Source: Phycomyces nitens
Lineage: Eukaryota; Mucoromycota; Mucoromycetes; Mucorales; Phycomycetaceae
Direction of reading: 5' to 3'
DNA: 64,000 nt
Assembly: GCA_022702545.1 (NCBI GenBank)
Contig: JAHRBC010000003.1
Span: 992,001 to 1,056,000, forward strand
The position numbers were made by a program, and so were the translations under genes. This document shows, piece after piece, positions 1 through 13,956 of the stretch. The notes under the pieces were generated by a model. That model ran no database searches. It worked only from the letters and a program-made list of their open reading frames with translations, and was not told the DNA's origin. Position 1 is the stretch's first letter. Each line of letters begins with the position of its first letter.

Positions 1-1680
1 GCAAGATACTGGACCATGATAGTGTATATAGTATGCCAAATTCTTTTTTTTTTTTAAAAAAAAAAAAACTAAATCGATAATGCTACAGATATACAGTACA
101 TCAAATTTGCTGATAGACTTGACCATTCTACCTGTAATTTAGATAAACACTCGATGAGATGGACTAATATATATATAAGCATTAGGCTACACTACAGTAG
201 CAAGAAACGGCGAAAAAAGTAGGGCTGCGATATTCTTTCTTGAGCAGAGAGATGCTGGGTCCCCCCAAAAGGAACTGAATTTGTTGAAATTCCACCTACA
301 GAACAGGATAAAGCTCGCTTTATTGTTTACGACTTGTGAATAAATGTACAGGTTTTGTATTGGTAAAGCAAATCATACTCTTATATTGAATACAAAAAAT
401 ATACAAGTATTTGAGAATTGCTTATAAAAGTGATGGTACAAGCGAATATTTTTTTTGACAAGGAGGAGCGGATAGTGCAATTGTGAACCAAGATGCCTAG
501 AATGTTTAAACATTTGTTCTTTTTTTTTATCACGCCATGGTTGAATAATATTCTTATTGGTGTCCATAATGTCCTTTCCAGTTTTTCCAAAAGGTTGTGT
601 CTCGACATTGAATATAGAGTGTTTGCTTGTAATATTTAAATCCTGTGTGCAACAATTGGCTTTACCGCAGTAAAGACATGCATGCATATGAAGATAGTTT
701 ACAATAATACCAAAATGACCATTTCAAACGCTATCATTACACAAAGGTTGGCTGCCAATAAAGATAGTGATACTTTCTTTTTTGATACAAAAGATTATTT
801 GGACCCTATAGATATGCCCCTACCTTTTTATACTCGCATACTTTATCTAGTTGCCGTCTGACTGTCATGATATTATCCAAATGCAAATAGCGTGTGAATC
901 TAATATAAATACCGTCATCATAGTTGTGCAAAGGTGTATATTTGAATATTAATCATAAGTATCAGCATAATGGTGTGGATAATAATACTATAGCTCGTAT
1001 TCTATCGTCCTTATTGAATATGCGCATTAGAATGGCACCGATCTAATTCGAGGTTTATGAAAATGGTAAACAATAATAACAAAGGGATAAAACTGCAGAT
1101 TTGTAATCTGAATTCTAGGGCATGCTTTAAACCTTTTTCTCTTATTGTCTCAAGATCAATGCCTGCGCCAGGTTCTCTAATATGTATACTATTCTTATCC
1201 CAGCCTCTAGATAATACATGGCTGTATATTGATTCTACAAAAAAATAAAGAAAGTCAAAAAAAAAAAAAGACTAATGCAGTGCGTTGTGGTTTATGTATC
1301 AAAGTACCCCTTTAATGACGTCAATTGAGCTGCTATTTATCTTGCAAAGACATTGTATAATCCTGACTTGTTGAAAAGAGATTAAAGAGCATATCTACCA
1401 CATATAGGGCAATTGATTTGTATTAAAAAGCTGAAATTATTATCTAGAGGTAATGCGAGTTTTCATAAAAAAGAAGAAGAGTAAGGATATGTGCAGCAAG
1501 TTGGTTTATCTCTACAAGTTCAACATAGTTGGCAGCAATTAGACCAAATTGTTATGTTGAACAAATTTATGATTAATGGATAACTAGACAAAATATTGTT
1601 TTTATGCACTAGAAGAATCTGAAAATATTAGTTAAATACACAATAGCAACAGCAGCAGCAGAAGGAACAAAAAGGTGAAT
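1..1680. other. AT-rich stretch without a recognisable gene
   Basis: Poly-A/T runs and short open frames only. A Cys-containing minus-strand frame at 373-687 (CLYCGKANCC near its start) might be a degraded zinc-binding transposon domain, but it has no supporting splice structure or clear family match, so no gene is called. Confidence 0.5.
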
Positions 1681-1682
1681 CG

Positions 1683-2111
1683 TCAAAGATGAAAAGTCCA
1701 GTGGTGACGCCATATATCAACAAGATTCTTGGTCAACCAAAAGCAATTATAATGCGGTGAAATGGTGCAAATCTGCGCCAATCCATTTCTTGACAGAGGA
1801 ATGATTGATAATATGACATTTTCTTGCCCACAGGGCAAGGTACTGGAACTAAGGGACTTGATTGGGATGCCACTTGTTGCATTGGTACAAAAAAAACAGC
1901 CAACAAAGGCAAAGTTCACTGAATGATGTACTTCAACGATAATTGGGGCATGCCCAAGTGATTCATCCCTGGAAGCATATAATACATCAGATTGTGTGCC
2001 GTCCGCCCATTCAGAATATTCAATTATGTGGGCATCGCCATCAACACCTGCGACTGCCTTTGTCACAATGTCTTTGACTTCCGGATGTTTCAGAAGATTT
2101 TTAGTTGTCAT
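1683..2111 (-). pseudogene. Broken PD-(D/E)XK nuclease-like ORF (probable mobile-element relic)
   Basis: The minus-strand frame starts MTTKNLLKHPEVKDI and keeps a segment SDVLYASRDES followed by PIIVEVHHSVN. An Asp on one strand followed by an E-x-(Q/H) strand is the layout of PD-(D/E)XK nuclease cores (D...ExK/ExQ), and I recall such proteins as repeated genes in mucoralean genomes. After about residue 75 the frame loses this character and shifts, and no second conserved block is seen, so it looks truncated and frameshifted. The assignment rests on a short motif and could be wrong. The sequence upstream of the ATG has no obvious promoter. Confidence 0.35.
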
Positions 2112-2632
2112 GTCCGTTCCCGGTCTTGGTGGACACCGTTAAATCGACACATCGGAAAGCAAGTCATGGACTATATGAATTAACAATAGTGTAAGGCACA
2201 AGTCAACACATAATATAGGTGCGCTTTATGTACTTTTTGATATACGGAAACCAAAACAAGAAAGAGATGGCTATCATGAGCAGTAATTCATGTTTGACAC
2301 CGTTTTTACAAGTAATATTTTTGGCATTCTGGTAGAGTAGATTGGAATCGACTGTTACCAGTTTGCTCGAGGTGTATGGATTGATTTAGTCAAGGGCCTT
2401 TACTAATTCAATGTGTATTCTTAATAGACTTTGGGCTGGCAAATTTTTAGGTAACAAAGTCTGCTCCAAAATATGAACAAGACAGTTCATAACTTGATTC
2501 TAACATGATTGTGATGCGTAAAGAGTAAATGTGATTGTCAACCAGTCTTACAATTGATTAATGCGTAATTTGTGACTCGTTTTTCCGTGTGTCGATTTAC
2601 TGTCACCGGTTATGTACAACACTACACTTCAA

Positions 2633-2858
2633 ACTGCGCTGTCTACACTCGAAATGTGCTGTCTACACTCAAAAGGTGCTGTCTACACTCGAAATATGCT
2701 GTCTACACTTCGAAATGTGCTGTCTACACTTCGAAATGTGTTGTCTACATTCAAAATGCACTGTCTACACTTTAAAATGTGCTGTCTACACTTAAAATGC
2801 ACTGTTTACACTTCGAAATATGCTGTATACACTTTAAAATGTGCTGTCTACACTTTAT
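2633..2858. repeat. Minisatellite, about 11 units of 20-21 bp
   Basis: Consecutive units follow the consensus GCTGTCTACACTTCGAAATG with small changes (CTCGAAAT, CTCAAAAG, CTTTAAAAT). The unit length varies between 20 and 21 bp, so all three plus-strand frames stay partly open. These open frames are a by-product of the repeat and are not genes. Confidence 0.93.
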
Positions 2859-2859
2859 A

Positions 2860-3987
2860 TAGAACGACAGTTCTACTCTCAGGGAATGATTATAATTAAT
2901 CGAATTTTTGATGTTCTGAAGGAGAAGGGTTTTACTATAAATTGAGCTGTAGAACTTTTTGAGAAACAGCGAGTTGAAAAGGGGTGGTCTCCAAGTAAAC
3001 TAACAATTTAATTAAAAATAATAATAAAGTCTTCTGTTTCAACTGTTTCAATTTTATTTTATTTTGCTTGTCCGGTGTCCAGTATTTCATCTTACTCACA
3101 AGTGACAATTAAACACCAGGATGGAATTGTGACAATGCCAAATTATACCCAAGATGCCTTCTAAATATATTGGTCTCCTGCTCTACAACAACCCTTTCTG
3201 GAAATTGAAGAAGCTGGACAGGGACAGCATTAGCGCATTATGCAATACGGTGATTCATTAGTTTACTTTATTTTAATAGATAATTTGATAAGTAGTTGGT
3301 ACTTTTATCTGTCTCATTCTGTTACGATTCTTTTCTATCATTCTTTTTTTTTTCCAGCACTTTCTTGTTTCCCATCAATCACATCTTTTTATTTATTCCT
3401 ATGACGCTACTTATTCCACTGCTCCCTCCATATCCCTCCAGTACCACATTATATTCATTAATCGTTTCTGTCGCATTCGCTTAGCTAAAACTTGAATTTA
3501 CAGTTAAAACAGAAAAAGTAATAAATGAAAACAAACAATGCTCTCTTTTTTTAATGAGTTTTGGGTAAAAGAAACACATATAAAAGGAGAGGAAAGATGA
3601 GGTTAATAAAATTAGAGAATGAGAAGAACTATGTTGACCGTTTTACACAACTAGATCTTGATTTGAATAGCTCAATCTTATTCTTGTCCCCATGCAGAAG
3701 AGAATACCTGCTGAGTGATTCTATATGGCTGTTATGATACACTGAAATGATTGCGTTCATTTCAGTCTTATTTTCTTATTTACTGCTTTGGTTCCACTAC
3801 TTAAATTTGAGTGTAACCGTTCCCTTACAATAAGGGCTTTCTATTGTTTTATCACTTTCTCTTTCCCTTCCAAATTTCTTAACTATTATCCATATCATTC
3901 CATTAACCAACGATCGTCGTTTCGGTACGATTTTGTTTCCATTATCTTTATAACCTATATCTAACATCTTCTCTAGTTGGTTTTTAT
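2860..3987. other. Intergenic AT-rich stretch
   Basis: No coding region supported. A 62-codon plus-strand frame at 3296-3484 is a hydrophobic, pyrimidine-driven reading of T-rich DNA and is not called. Confidence 0.5.
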
Positions 3988-4747
3988 TTAATAAATTAAG
4001 CTTGCAACACGTAACAACACCACGATTGATTTGATCATTTTACAGCTCCTATAAAAGATATACAACAAAAGTTAGTATGAAATAAACATATGAGAAACAT
4101 TTTTCATACGTTAAAGATATGGCAACGTCGCCAGGATTGTTTGATAAACCAGTGTATGAAGTCACACAAAGCCGAATCATTTTGATTGAGTGTCCAATAA
4201 AGTCGATCATTGCTTGAGTGTCTCCATCGCAATAAGCCAAGCTGGTTGCCTTTATGTTATTGTTGCTCTTGGTATTGTTGTCTGCCAATAAACCTCTTTC
4301 CAAGATCGGTGAAGATGATGTTGAGCTGGTAGAGGCAAATATATAACGACAGAGACATCGGTTCCTCAACTTCATGATCATTGCCTTGAGGAGTCTTTGC
4401 CGTGTCGCCACGCTTTCAATGCCTGGAGATTTCCTAACATATCCAACATTTATCCAATTGCCACCATCGTTATTGATTTCTATGCGGAAGGCAGATGTTG
4501 GTTCCACCAAATTTCCAATCGCATTGTCCTTAAGCTTGTATAACATTCGTCCTTTGATATTCTTTCCCTCGACACGTTTGGAGACCCGTTTGCCAAAATC
4601 TTTGTCTTTGATAAGTTTTCCAAACTTTGACACGTCCATAAATTTGGGCAGTCTTGGGAGTTGCTTGGTAATACTGTTGTAGACGTCCGTTGTGGTATAA
4701 AATGCATAGTCAAAGAGATTTTTGTTTTCAGCATTCTTAAAAAACAT
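3988..4747 (-). CDS. Intron-containing ORF with a GYVRKS motif; possibly serine-recombinase-like
   Basis: Two exons are supported: 4747-4110 and 4048-3988, joined across a 61-nt intron with donor GTATGA, a perfect TACTAAC branch site and acceptor TATAG. The spliced product is about 232 aa, and the frame stays open upstream to about 4872 through an acidic stretch (DSDSSADDS), so the true start may be further 5'. The core reads VGYVRKSP, then a helix-like segment with TRQRLLKAM, a strand RYIFAST, a segment GDTQAMIDF, and a strand RLCVTSY followed by TGLSNNPGDV. The YxRxS motif and a downstream strand followed by (R/G)LS-x-x-x-D resemble the catalytic domain of serine recombinases (IS607/resolvase class), but the usual catalytic Arg in the RLS motif is Gly here. 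Recombinase function is inference; a lineage-specific protein is the alternative. Confidence 0.45.
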
Positions 4748-5072
4748 TGACCTGGTGATCGATAGTAGACTTTGGAGGTTGTAGACAATTGAATCATCGG
4801 CGCTTGAGTCGCTGTCATGACTATGGTAAATTACGGTTTTTAGGGGGAACTTATAGGTACTGTGAGAGTGCTGTTTAAAAAAATAATATTATGGCGGTTT
4901 ATATAGTTATTATTCTAGTTCCCTTGTTCCATTAATCTCTATTGTATAATGGTCGATTATCACTGTAGTAGTGTGAAGTGTACATGTGCCTGGTGTGTAA
5001 CTACTCCTGGGATGTTATCTTGCCATGGTCATTAGCAAAGAGGAACCAGATATCGATTGTGGAGTTTCTATT

Positions 5073-5414
5073 TCACTCAGCTGTGGTGTGTATACCACAG
5101 TGACTATTGTCGTTTTTACTGTTGTTGCAGAAATCGCTGATATTATCACTGGCCACAGTATTGCTTGGATATAAAGCTGGACTGGTAGGTGGTGTCCTAG
5201 GATAAGTCTTGTATGTAAACGGATTCTTCTCGATAATTGACTTTCCCATGGCAAAAGGATGTTGAGGGCCCTGCTCTTCGGTATACGTAACATTAAACAC
5301 ATTGTTGTCTACTATGTCATTTCCTTTTTGTCGGTTGTCAACAGTGGGCACCATGTCAAGTACAAGGCATATAGCTTGACCGCGTGTTAATAAGTTGTTT
5401 TTGGATATTGACAT
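5073..5414 (-). CDS. Possible 5' exon of the recombinase-like ORF
   Basis: The minus-strand frame opens with MSISKNNLLTRGQAICLVLD and runs 113 codons in a Ser/Thr/Pro/Asn-rich composition (TYPRTPPTSPALYPSN), like a disordered N-terminal region. It lies just upstream of the ORF at 3988-4747 on the same strand, and an acceptor-like TTTTTTTAAACAG sits at about 4872. I could not find a donor that joins the two in frame, so either there is another exon, a frameshift, or it is not part of the gene. Confidence 0.25.
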   Translation of the reverse strand: MSISKNNLLTRGQAICLVLDMVPTVDNRQKGNDIVDNNVFNVTYTEEQGPQHPFAMGKSIIEKNPFTYKTYPRTPPTSPALYPSNTVASDNISDFCNNSKNDNSHCGIHTTAE

Positions 5415-5682
5415 GAATTTGATAGTAAATCGATAAAAAAAAACCAGGTAGAAATAAAGAGAGAAAGAGAGGGATGGTGCGTGTTTTTTTTTTCAAACGT
5501 TTGACCAATGTTTTCAAACAAGTGTCCGATTGACGGTGGAATAGCTGTAAGTTATCAAGTAACCATCAACGATGTGACGGCTACCAGGTTATCAAACAAG
5601 TTGTCTAATGTTAACATTCTAAAGACTCTGTATGTTGTACATGGAATTCCCTTTTTTTATATTCTACCAAATTACCTATAAT

Positions 5683-5750
5683 AGAACTGAGCCAAACCGG
5701 TAAAAACATATAAAATGCAAAGTCTACGACTGACCCAAACCGGTATTGTG
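5683..5750. repeat. Short direct repeat CCAAACCGGTA, two copies
   Basis: CCAAACCGGTA occurs near 5691 and again near 5734, immediately outside the Tc1/IS630-like remnant that starts near 5780. It may be part of a transposon end. Confidence 0.4.
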
Positions 5751-5779
5751 CCCTCCTTCAGGGGGGGACGGGAGCGAAG

Positions 5780-6160
5780 CTTCTGGTAATAGAATGAAAA
5801 TCTGCTTTTTTGAACAAATGGTTGCATTCACGTCTCATAAAGTTATTAACAGTGCTGCATGATACTTTAAGACCATGAAATCGCTTCAGTAGATGCTCGG
5901 TCACTTGAACAACAGTAGTAGAGGGATTAACATCAATGTAGTTGACAACAGTCGATTTATGCTCTTTAGTTAAGATGCACTTACGACCTGTCTTATTTTT
6001 TTTTTCCAGCTTTCAGCAATACTGACAGGGCACGCATTATACTGGCCAACACATCTATAAGCTGTTCGAGGGTGAATACCCAAACTGCTTTGCTGCAGCT
6101 GATTCAGTCATATACTTTTCAATCTTTAGATCAAAAAAACCTAGCTTTATCCTGAACTGT
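5780..6160 (-). pseudogene. Tc1/IS630-like transposase remnant (N-terminal DNA-binding part)
   Basis: On the minus strand, starting near 6140, the peptide TESAAAKQFGYSP (a first helix-turn-helix) is followed by stops and frame breaks, then by GRKCILTKEHKSTVV, TEHLLKRFHGLK and STVNNFMRRECN down to about 5785. This order (HTH, G-R-K/P linker, second HTH) is that of Tc1/IS630-type transposases with a DDE_3 catalytic domain. The catalytic domain is absent, because the sequence below 5780 no longer matches. The element is dead. Confidence 0.6.
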
Positions 6161-9090
6161 ATAACGTACATATTCTCGTTTTGGTTTTGTCTCCTTCATA
6201 TGAATATCTTTATATATATATATTGGCTTTTCTAATAATATTGTACAAGTCAGAGAAGATTCATAGAGTGAATTTCTCAACTACTCTGTATGAATACCAA
6301 TAGTCTCGACAACAAATTCATTCTGATCAACAATCTAATGGGCTCGGGACCACCATTCTCATCGATAACATTCCAATGTCCATCTTAATATAGAAATATT
6401 GTACTAATGTTGAATGGTAAAGTATTGAAAATAAAAAGAAAACACTCATTCTTCTCTATTTGTATTTTTCAGGTGCCAAGAATCACGACGTGATTTCTAA
6501 AAATGTTGACTTCATTTCCAAGAATATGCAATTTATCTTGATTGGCTAATGGCATTAATTTTGGCTGACCAATGACATCATTTTTCATTGACCAGTGATA
6601 TAGATTTTGATTGACTGTGTCATTACTTGTTGGAAGCACTGTACACAATAAATTCCCAGTGGATCTACCCTTTTTATTCATTAGATCTCAAGGTACACAG
6701 ACAATTTGTACCCGGAGAGATTGTCGATGTACAAAGGACTCGTAATATCGATAGTCATCAGATTACATTGAAAAGATAGTATATATTTTGCCAAGATATC
6801 TCATTGAGATTAGCAAGAAAAGAAAAACGACTAGAAAACTGGATTGATTTATTAAATGAGGCTCAACAAAATATTGGTTTGGGCTTGAGATGATACAGAT
6901 AATAAAAGCAATACCCTAAAAGAATATTATCGTCATTTTCATATCTTTGCGAGTTACTAGACTCTAAAAGAAGTATAGATTCATATATATATATATATAT
7001 ATATTAAAAAAAAGGATATACCAACTGCAAAATCATTTGTGTAAAGAGAAAATTGTATATGCTGCAAACGTTATTTGCATATATCGATAAACTTGAGATG
7101 TATAATATAGACATCCTTATAGCAATCAGCACCCAATTATTGTTTACAACATAAAAAAAATGAGTTTCTTTTTTGGCTGACTCTACCAGCTTTAATAAAT
7201 GTGTATATTCCCGTGTAGATAACAAGGTCTTGTCTAATAGTATGGCTTTTTCTACAAAGAAATGACAAATTGTAATTTTACAAGTGTTTTTTGAAAATGC
7301 TTCAATTAAAAAAGAAAGACAGATAAAATAACTATAGAATGGGCCTTTAAACCATGTAGTGCTCAAGATGGTGGTAATATATAGTACATCAACTTTATAT
7401 ATATATAAGGGCATTTTAGTCTACAGAATGCTAAACCTGTCATTCTTTGCCTTTGAAAGCTATTTACTGTCTGGTAAATTCAATCGCTATGCTTTTGACT
7501 GACACGGCTTTGGTATACCATAAAACTAGCTAATACCCAATATAGTAAACCAAAGTAAGGACAGACCTGTCAAGACACTTTACTTGGTCTCTTTATTGAT
7601 ACCGTTTTTTCAATTGACTGCATGATAATTTGATATCGATTCTTGCAAGCATGCAATATATAATTAAAGCTTATGACTTTTTTTAAATGCTGACCTTTGG
7701 TTCAATTTATTCATTCATTTATTTATGAAGTAGTCTAGTATTCTTAATACATACATATATACATATATATATATATGTTTCATTGAGAATAGGACACTGT
7801 TTTATAATACAAGGAATTTTCAAGGCATCAGACATCTTCCTGCTCTATACCCGAGTTACATGAAAGACGCAAGGTCGGATCTGCGTCTTAAGCAAGGCAG
7901 TCTGGATTGAATAAACTTTGGTGGACCCATAGTCAATGTCAAATTGCCGAGGGTGGAACGGTGAATGAAGATCCTTTGATAGCTCAAGCCATTGGACCGG
8001 CTCTTTCCATCTTTCTGGCCATGGATCCATATGCAAACATGGACCGATCAGGAGAGTATTGAATATTTGCTTTTTTTTATTTTGTTGAAAATAGAAGATT
8101 CATAGATGGAAGTTTCTCATTAATCCGTATAAAATAAATAAAATAAAATAAAATAAAAATAAAAACCATCTGATCTTTGTCCAAAGGATACATTTTGCTT
8201 ATTAAACTATAAAGCAAAAAATAATAATAATAATATTATGATCATTGAATGGTTTCATCTTCTTTACCTCTTCAAATGATAAATTGTTGCCACATCTGTC
8301 AATTATGATCTGACTAGCAGATCTAGATAACCTACTTGAATTGGTCATCTAGACACTTTTTGGCAAGAGAAGATGTGCAGACAGTACTGAAAAGTTGGCC
8401 TGCATAATCAATGGTGATTGCCACCTTATGAAACTCGGGTGTCTTGTAGGCTCTTTTGGTCCACAGGTTCCTACAAATCCATAGTCAATTTGAGCTATTG
8501 TTTGTTGATTCTGCAGACAATCTACTTGACAACAGACGTTTCACTAATCTCTAGATATTCTGGTTCTGGTGGTATTGAGTCCAGATCACTTAACATTAAA
8601 ACCAAAGAGTTGCCTGGCCATTAGATTGATATGCCATTTGGATAAGAGCGTGTACTTCAGGAGAAGAACGTTTCATAAAATTAAAAGTAAAACATGGACA
8701 GATTATCAGTTGGCTTGCAATCTGCCAAAAATAAAGGTCTTGTGGGATCCAGAGCACCAAGAAAGAGGGAAAGCCTTTAATACAATTGTCTTTTTCTTTT
8801 CCAACAATGAGCCGTATAATATTAGTGACCAATAGGGCCATAGACACTTTAGCATTGAAAAGAAGAAGAAGAAAAAAGTGATCCTATAGACTGTACGACA
8901 ATGTTTTCAAAGATAGAGCACAGCACTGGCAGTCCAACAGGACACCCTGTTTTCGTTTTTCTTGCGACATGATTTTGGCAAGGATTGTTATGTGTGCAAC
9001 CTTCCAAGTCAGGCTATACAGTTGCCCATATAACTTTTTCTTCAATTCCCTTTTTCTCCCTCTTTCTCTTTAACCCCCCACAAGTCCCCT
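6161..9090. other. Gene-poor AT-rich stretch with simple repeats
   Basis: Contains an (AT)n run at about 6983-7005, another at about 7755-7776 and an AAATA-type run at about 8130-8165. Several short frames (7004-7414 minus, 7845-8036 minus, 8418-8835 both strands) have no splice support and no recognisable family. The block near 7830-8050 has somewhat higher GC and may be an old transposon fragment, but I cannot assign it. The pyrimidine-rich 9040-9110 segment is likely 5' leader of the PKA gene. Confidence 0.5.
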
Positions 9091-9174
9091 TTGCCCCTTG
9101 TCCTCAATCCCGTCGAATTTCTACTTACCTTTGCCCCTTCTTTTCTCTCTTTCTTACTTGCTTGGTTGCTACCA

Positions 9175-10976
<1,802 letters not shown>

Positions 10977-11200
10977 GACCTTCATTAGAAATCTCTTCAT
11001 CCTTCAACATCCATTGATATCCAAGTATATATATAAATATATAAATTATAGCATTTGATATTCCAGAATAAATCCCACAAATTCATCAGCCATAAAAGAA
11101 TGAATAGAACTTGTAATGTCCGCCGCATTGACCAAATAACACACAAAAAGGTACCTTTGGGGTACAGCATTAATCGTCTCTTTTTGTCCATTCGGTCATC

Positions 11201-13286
11201 ATGTCCCTAGTCGATGGTGGGATTCTTTTTGTGATCCAGCTGATCCTGCTTACCTTGGGTGCAAATCTCGCCACACGTCTTTTATTCAAAGGCTACGTGC
11301 CACCTTCTCTGTCTCTTTTTACAAACAAACTCTTTGGACCTCATGTTATCTTTGCAATCAGTCTGAGCTGCTCATGCACTCTTTTTCTACTCGTTTTTGC
11401 AGAGATTAGCAATGTGTTTTCAAAGACGTAAGCAATTCACTTGCTTAATTGACAACATTAACATCTTGCGCAGGACGCGATGGCATTATTGGCAATGGAA
11501 TCTCAATGTGCTCTTGATCTTGGTAATCCTTGTCATACCTTGGTACCAAGTCTATGCCTTCTTGAGGCACAGCCGAGGTAAATAAAAATAGATTCTCAAA
11601 AGCCTTGAAAGTTTATAAGTACGGGATTTTTTTTGTGGCAAATACTACAAGATACAGCCTCACAAATGGATGAAAATGAATGCTAGGTTGGAGAACACGG
11701 TCAGCAATATATACGACTACATTTGTCTGGACAATCTACATGTATCTATTTGAACACATTGGTCATATATCTCGAGGTAATCTCCTATTTTTTTTTGTCT
11801 TTACAAATCTATAAACATCACAATAGATACATCAGACTATACCTGGATGGAGATTGGCATTTTCCGTGTTAGTATAATCGGTATCACAGTAATTGCGGCT
11901 CTATCTGGATTTGGTGTTGTAAACACTCCATACACAACCTGGACAGCTTACACAAAGTGAGTCAACCAAGATCCAACATCCAAGATCCCTTTAACAATCG
12001 ACTCGCGGCTAAATAGTGTTTGAAAAAAAAATAAAGGCAGGTCAGCGAGCGTGATTATAGTATTGCAGAGCATGCCTACGACCAGACAAAGAAGATGATC
12101 CAGGAAAGAAATGCCCAATTAAAAAGACTCCAGCGTCAATCTGAGGACCAGCCAGAGATAAAGGCTTCAAATAAAATGAGTCGATGGATATCTTTTGTCA
12201 TGAACCGACCAAACACTCGTGGTAAGACAGGGTTGGACCACCTTTTTATGGCTATGTATAGGGATATTAATATATACATATTCATATATATCTCCGGGGT
12301 GGGTGGGTTCTAGAACTCGATCAGTTGGAGATTGAGATATCGCAAATGGAAGGTCTGGCAACAAGCATGAAATCAAACTTGGAGGAGCTTGCAAGGGCTA
12401 GGGTAAGTGTGATTGTTTAATGATCATAACCTCTGCTGATATCTGTTATATATATATATATAAAGGCAAAAAGCCAGTTTTCGCAAACATGGAAAGGACA
12501 GTGTTGGAATCTTGTCGGAGGCATCTTTACCATTTATTGTGTCTATAAACTTTTGGTGGTAAGTCTTGGATTTAAGAATGACAAATTGCATATATTAATC
12601 TTTCAATATATCCAAAGACATCTTTCAACGTTATTACACAGCGAGTTGGATCCAATGATCCAATAACCAACATGATCTCTCTGATGATTAGCCATTTCGA
12701 TAAAGAAGGGTCAAAGATTGATATCACATTCTGGTCCCAGCAGCTAAGTTTCTGGTTTGCGGGTATCATTGTGTTTGGCTCTGTGCGAGGATTCGTTCAA
12801 ATGTTAACAAGGGTAAGGATATAGCACCGCCATGGGTATCTTTAACAATCGTCTATAGATCATACGTTCCTGGTCAAACAAGGTATCGATATCCACCAGT
12901 ACTCTACTGCTTTGTGTGGCACATATGATGGGTCTGTATTTCCTTAGCTCAGTGCTTATGATGCAAACAAGTCTTCCGTACGATTATCGGTAAGTACAGA
13001 TTACCTAGATGTTGTCTGAACAAAGGAATGATGAGTGTTTGTTGCTTTTTTGAGTTATTTGGTGTCATCTTCGCTTGGACATATTGAATTTGATTACTTT
13101 CGGCGATGGTCAGACATCATTTTTGTGATAGCGTCTCTATTGACAGGCATGGTCTTGTTTGTTATTAACCAGACTAGCGATGTTCAGAGCCTTGCTGCAG
13201 ATTTTGCAGAAATGAACTTTTTGTCTGCCGAGAGTGGCCTAAACCCAATTTCTGAAAGTCATGAAAGTGAGATTAGATTTCAGTAA
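11201..13286 (+). CDS. Golgi pH regulator (GPHR / GPR89 / ABA-GPCR family)
   Basis: Ten exons: 11201-11427, 11474-11577, 11687-11776, 11827-11956, 12037-12221, 12314-12402, 12466-12558, 12618-12812, 12859-12989, 13055-13286, giving about 491 aa. It is a polytopic membrane protein: a first hydrophobic helix after MSLVDGG, paired helices around RWHYWQWNLNVLLILVI, helix FGVVNTPYTTWTAY, a central cytosolic coiled stretch (ERNAQLKRLQRQ to ISQMEGL), then helices from WNLVGGIFTIYCVYKLL onward. Conserved GPHR blocks include SGFGVVN-PY, RVGSNDPI, FWSQQLSFWFAG and the terminal LGHIEFDYFRRWSD. In animals the family is an anion channel setting Golgi pH. The last intron was placed (12990-13054) because acceptor TTTTTTGAG restores the family-typical spacing before LGHIEF. 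It lies 224 bp downstream of PKA. Confidence 0.88.
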
Positions 13287-13410
13287 ACAATATATTCATA
13301 TCTTTTCTTCTTCTTCTTTTGCTGTCCACTCGTTGGGGACTAGAGTGCATCCTATAGACCGATAAATTGTACCAAATTCAAATAAACCTCTGTACAAAGT
13401 GTTCAAGATT

Positions 13411-13584
13411 ATGCTATTCTCTTTATTCTCATCTCTTGTGTGTGCGTATATAAGCCGTGTTCCTAATGATTATTGGCAGGCCGTACTTGAGGTTACTGAG
13501 GATCATATTTTGGCTCCAAATGACAATTGGGACAAGTTGGATAAGACTAGCAAGGATAAAAGGGTCCAAAATGCAAGAGTCTAA
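13411..13584 (+). CDS. Small ORF with signal-peptide-like start, unknown
   Basis: A 57-codon frame begins MLFSLFSSLVCAYISRV, a short hydrophobic segment with a plausible signal-peptidase site after VCA, followed by a charged tail (LDKTSKDKRVQNARV). It lies 125 bp past the GPHR stop codon on the same strand. I recognise no family, and no intron or promoter is evident; it could equally be 3' UTR. Confidence 0.25.
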   Translation: MLFSLFSSLVCAYISRVPNDYWQAVLEVTEDHILAPNDNWDKLDKTSKDKRVQNARV

Positions 13585-13838
13585 TGAAGCGTTTGGTCAA
13601 AGGTCTAGCTCAAATATCTGTCGATAGGAGACAAAATGAGAGCCATAGCAAGGGACTTTATATATTTATGTATATATAAAAAGTAGCCCTGTAGGGGTCA
13701 TCTAGGCAATTGAAGACACATATGTATAGTTCTTGACCGCCCTTTCTTGTATTGGATTGAATGGAACAATTCCAGACTACCAAAATAGCTTGTCAAAATG
13801 ACGATTCATAGTGTATATTTGCTTGTCATCATTATTTC

Positions 13839-13872
13839 TCTCTTTCTTCCTCTTTCTCTTTCTCTCTTTGCC
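13839..13872. repeat. CT-rich pyrimidine tract upstream of the SGNH gene
   Basis: TCTCTCTTTCTTCCTCTTTC-type tract about 100 bp before the ATG at 13957. Such tracts are common in fungal promoters and 5' leaders; no specific factor is inferred. Confidence 0.4.
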
Positions 13873-13956
13873 ATTCCATTGACACGTTTTGATCTCTCGA
13901 GTCAGGGGAGGGCTTACCTTTGCTTTAAAGATATATCAACACACCCTTTTCTTTAG

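Noticed and set aside
373..687. Minus-strand ORF with CLYCGKANCC
   Set aside because: Cys pair hints at a zinc-binding TE domain, but there is too little conserved sequence to name it.
2572..2899. Three overlapping Cys/Thr-rich ORFs
   Set aside because: Produced by the 20-bp minisatellite, not genes.
7004..7414. 136-codon minus-strand ORF
   Set aside because: Very AT-rich, hydrophobic reading of simple sequence; no family, no splice or promoter context.
8418..8847. Overlapping ORFs on both strands near 8.4-8.8 kb
   Set aside because: No recognisable domain and the frames shadow each other; possibly TE debris but not supportable.
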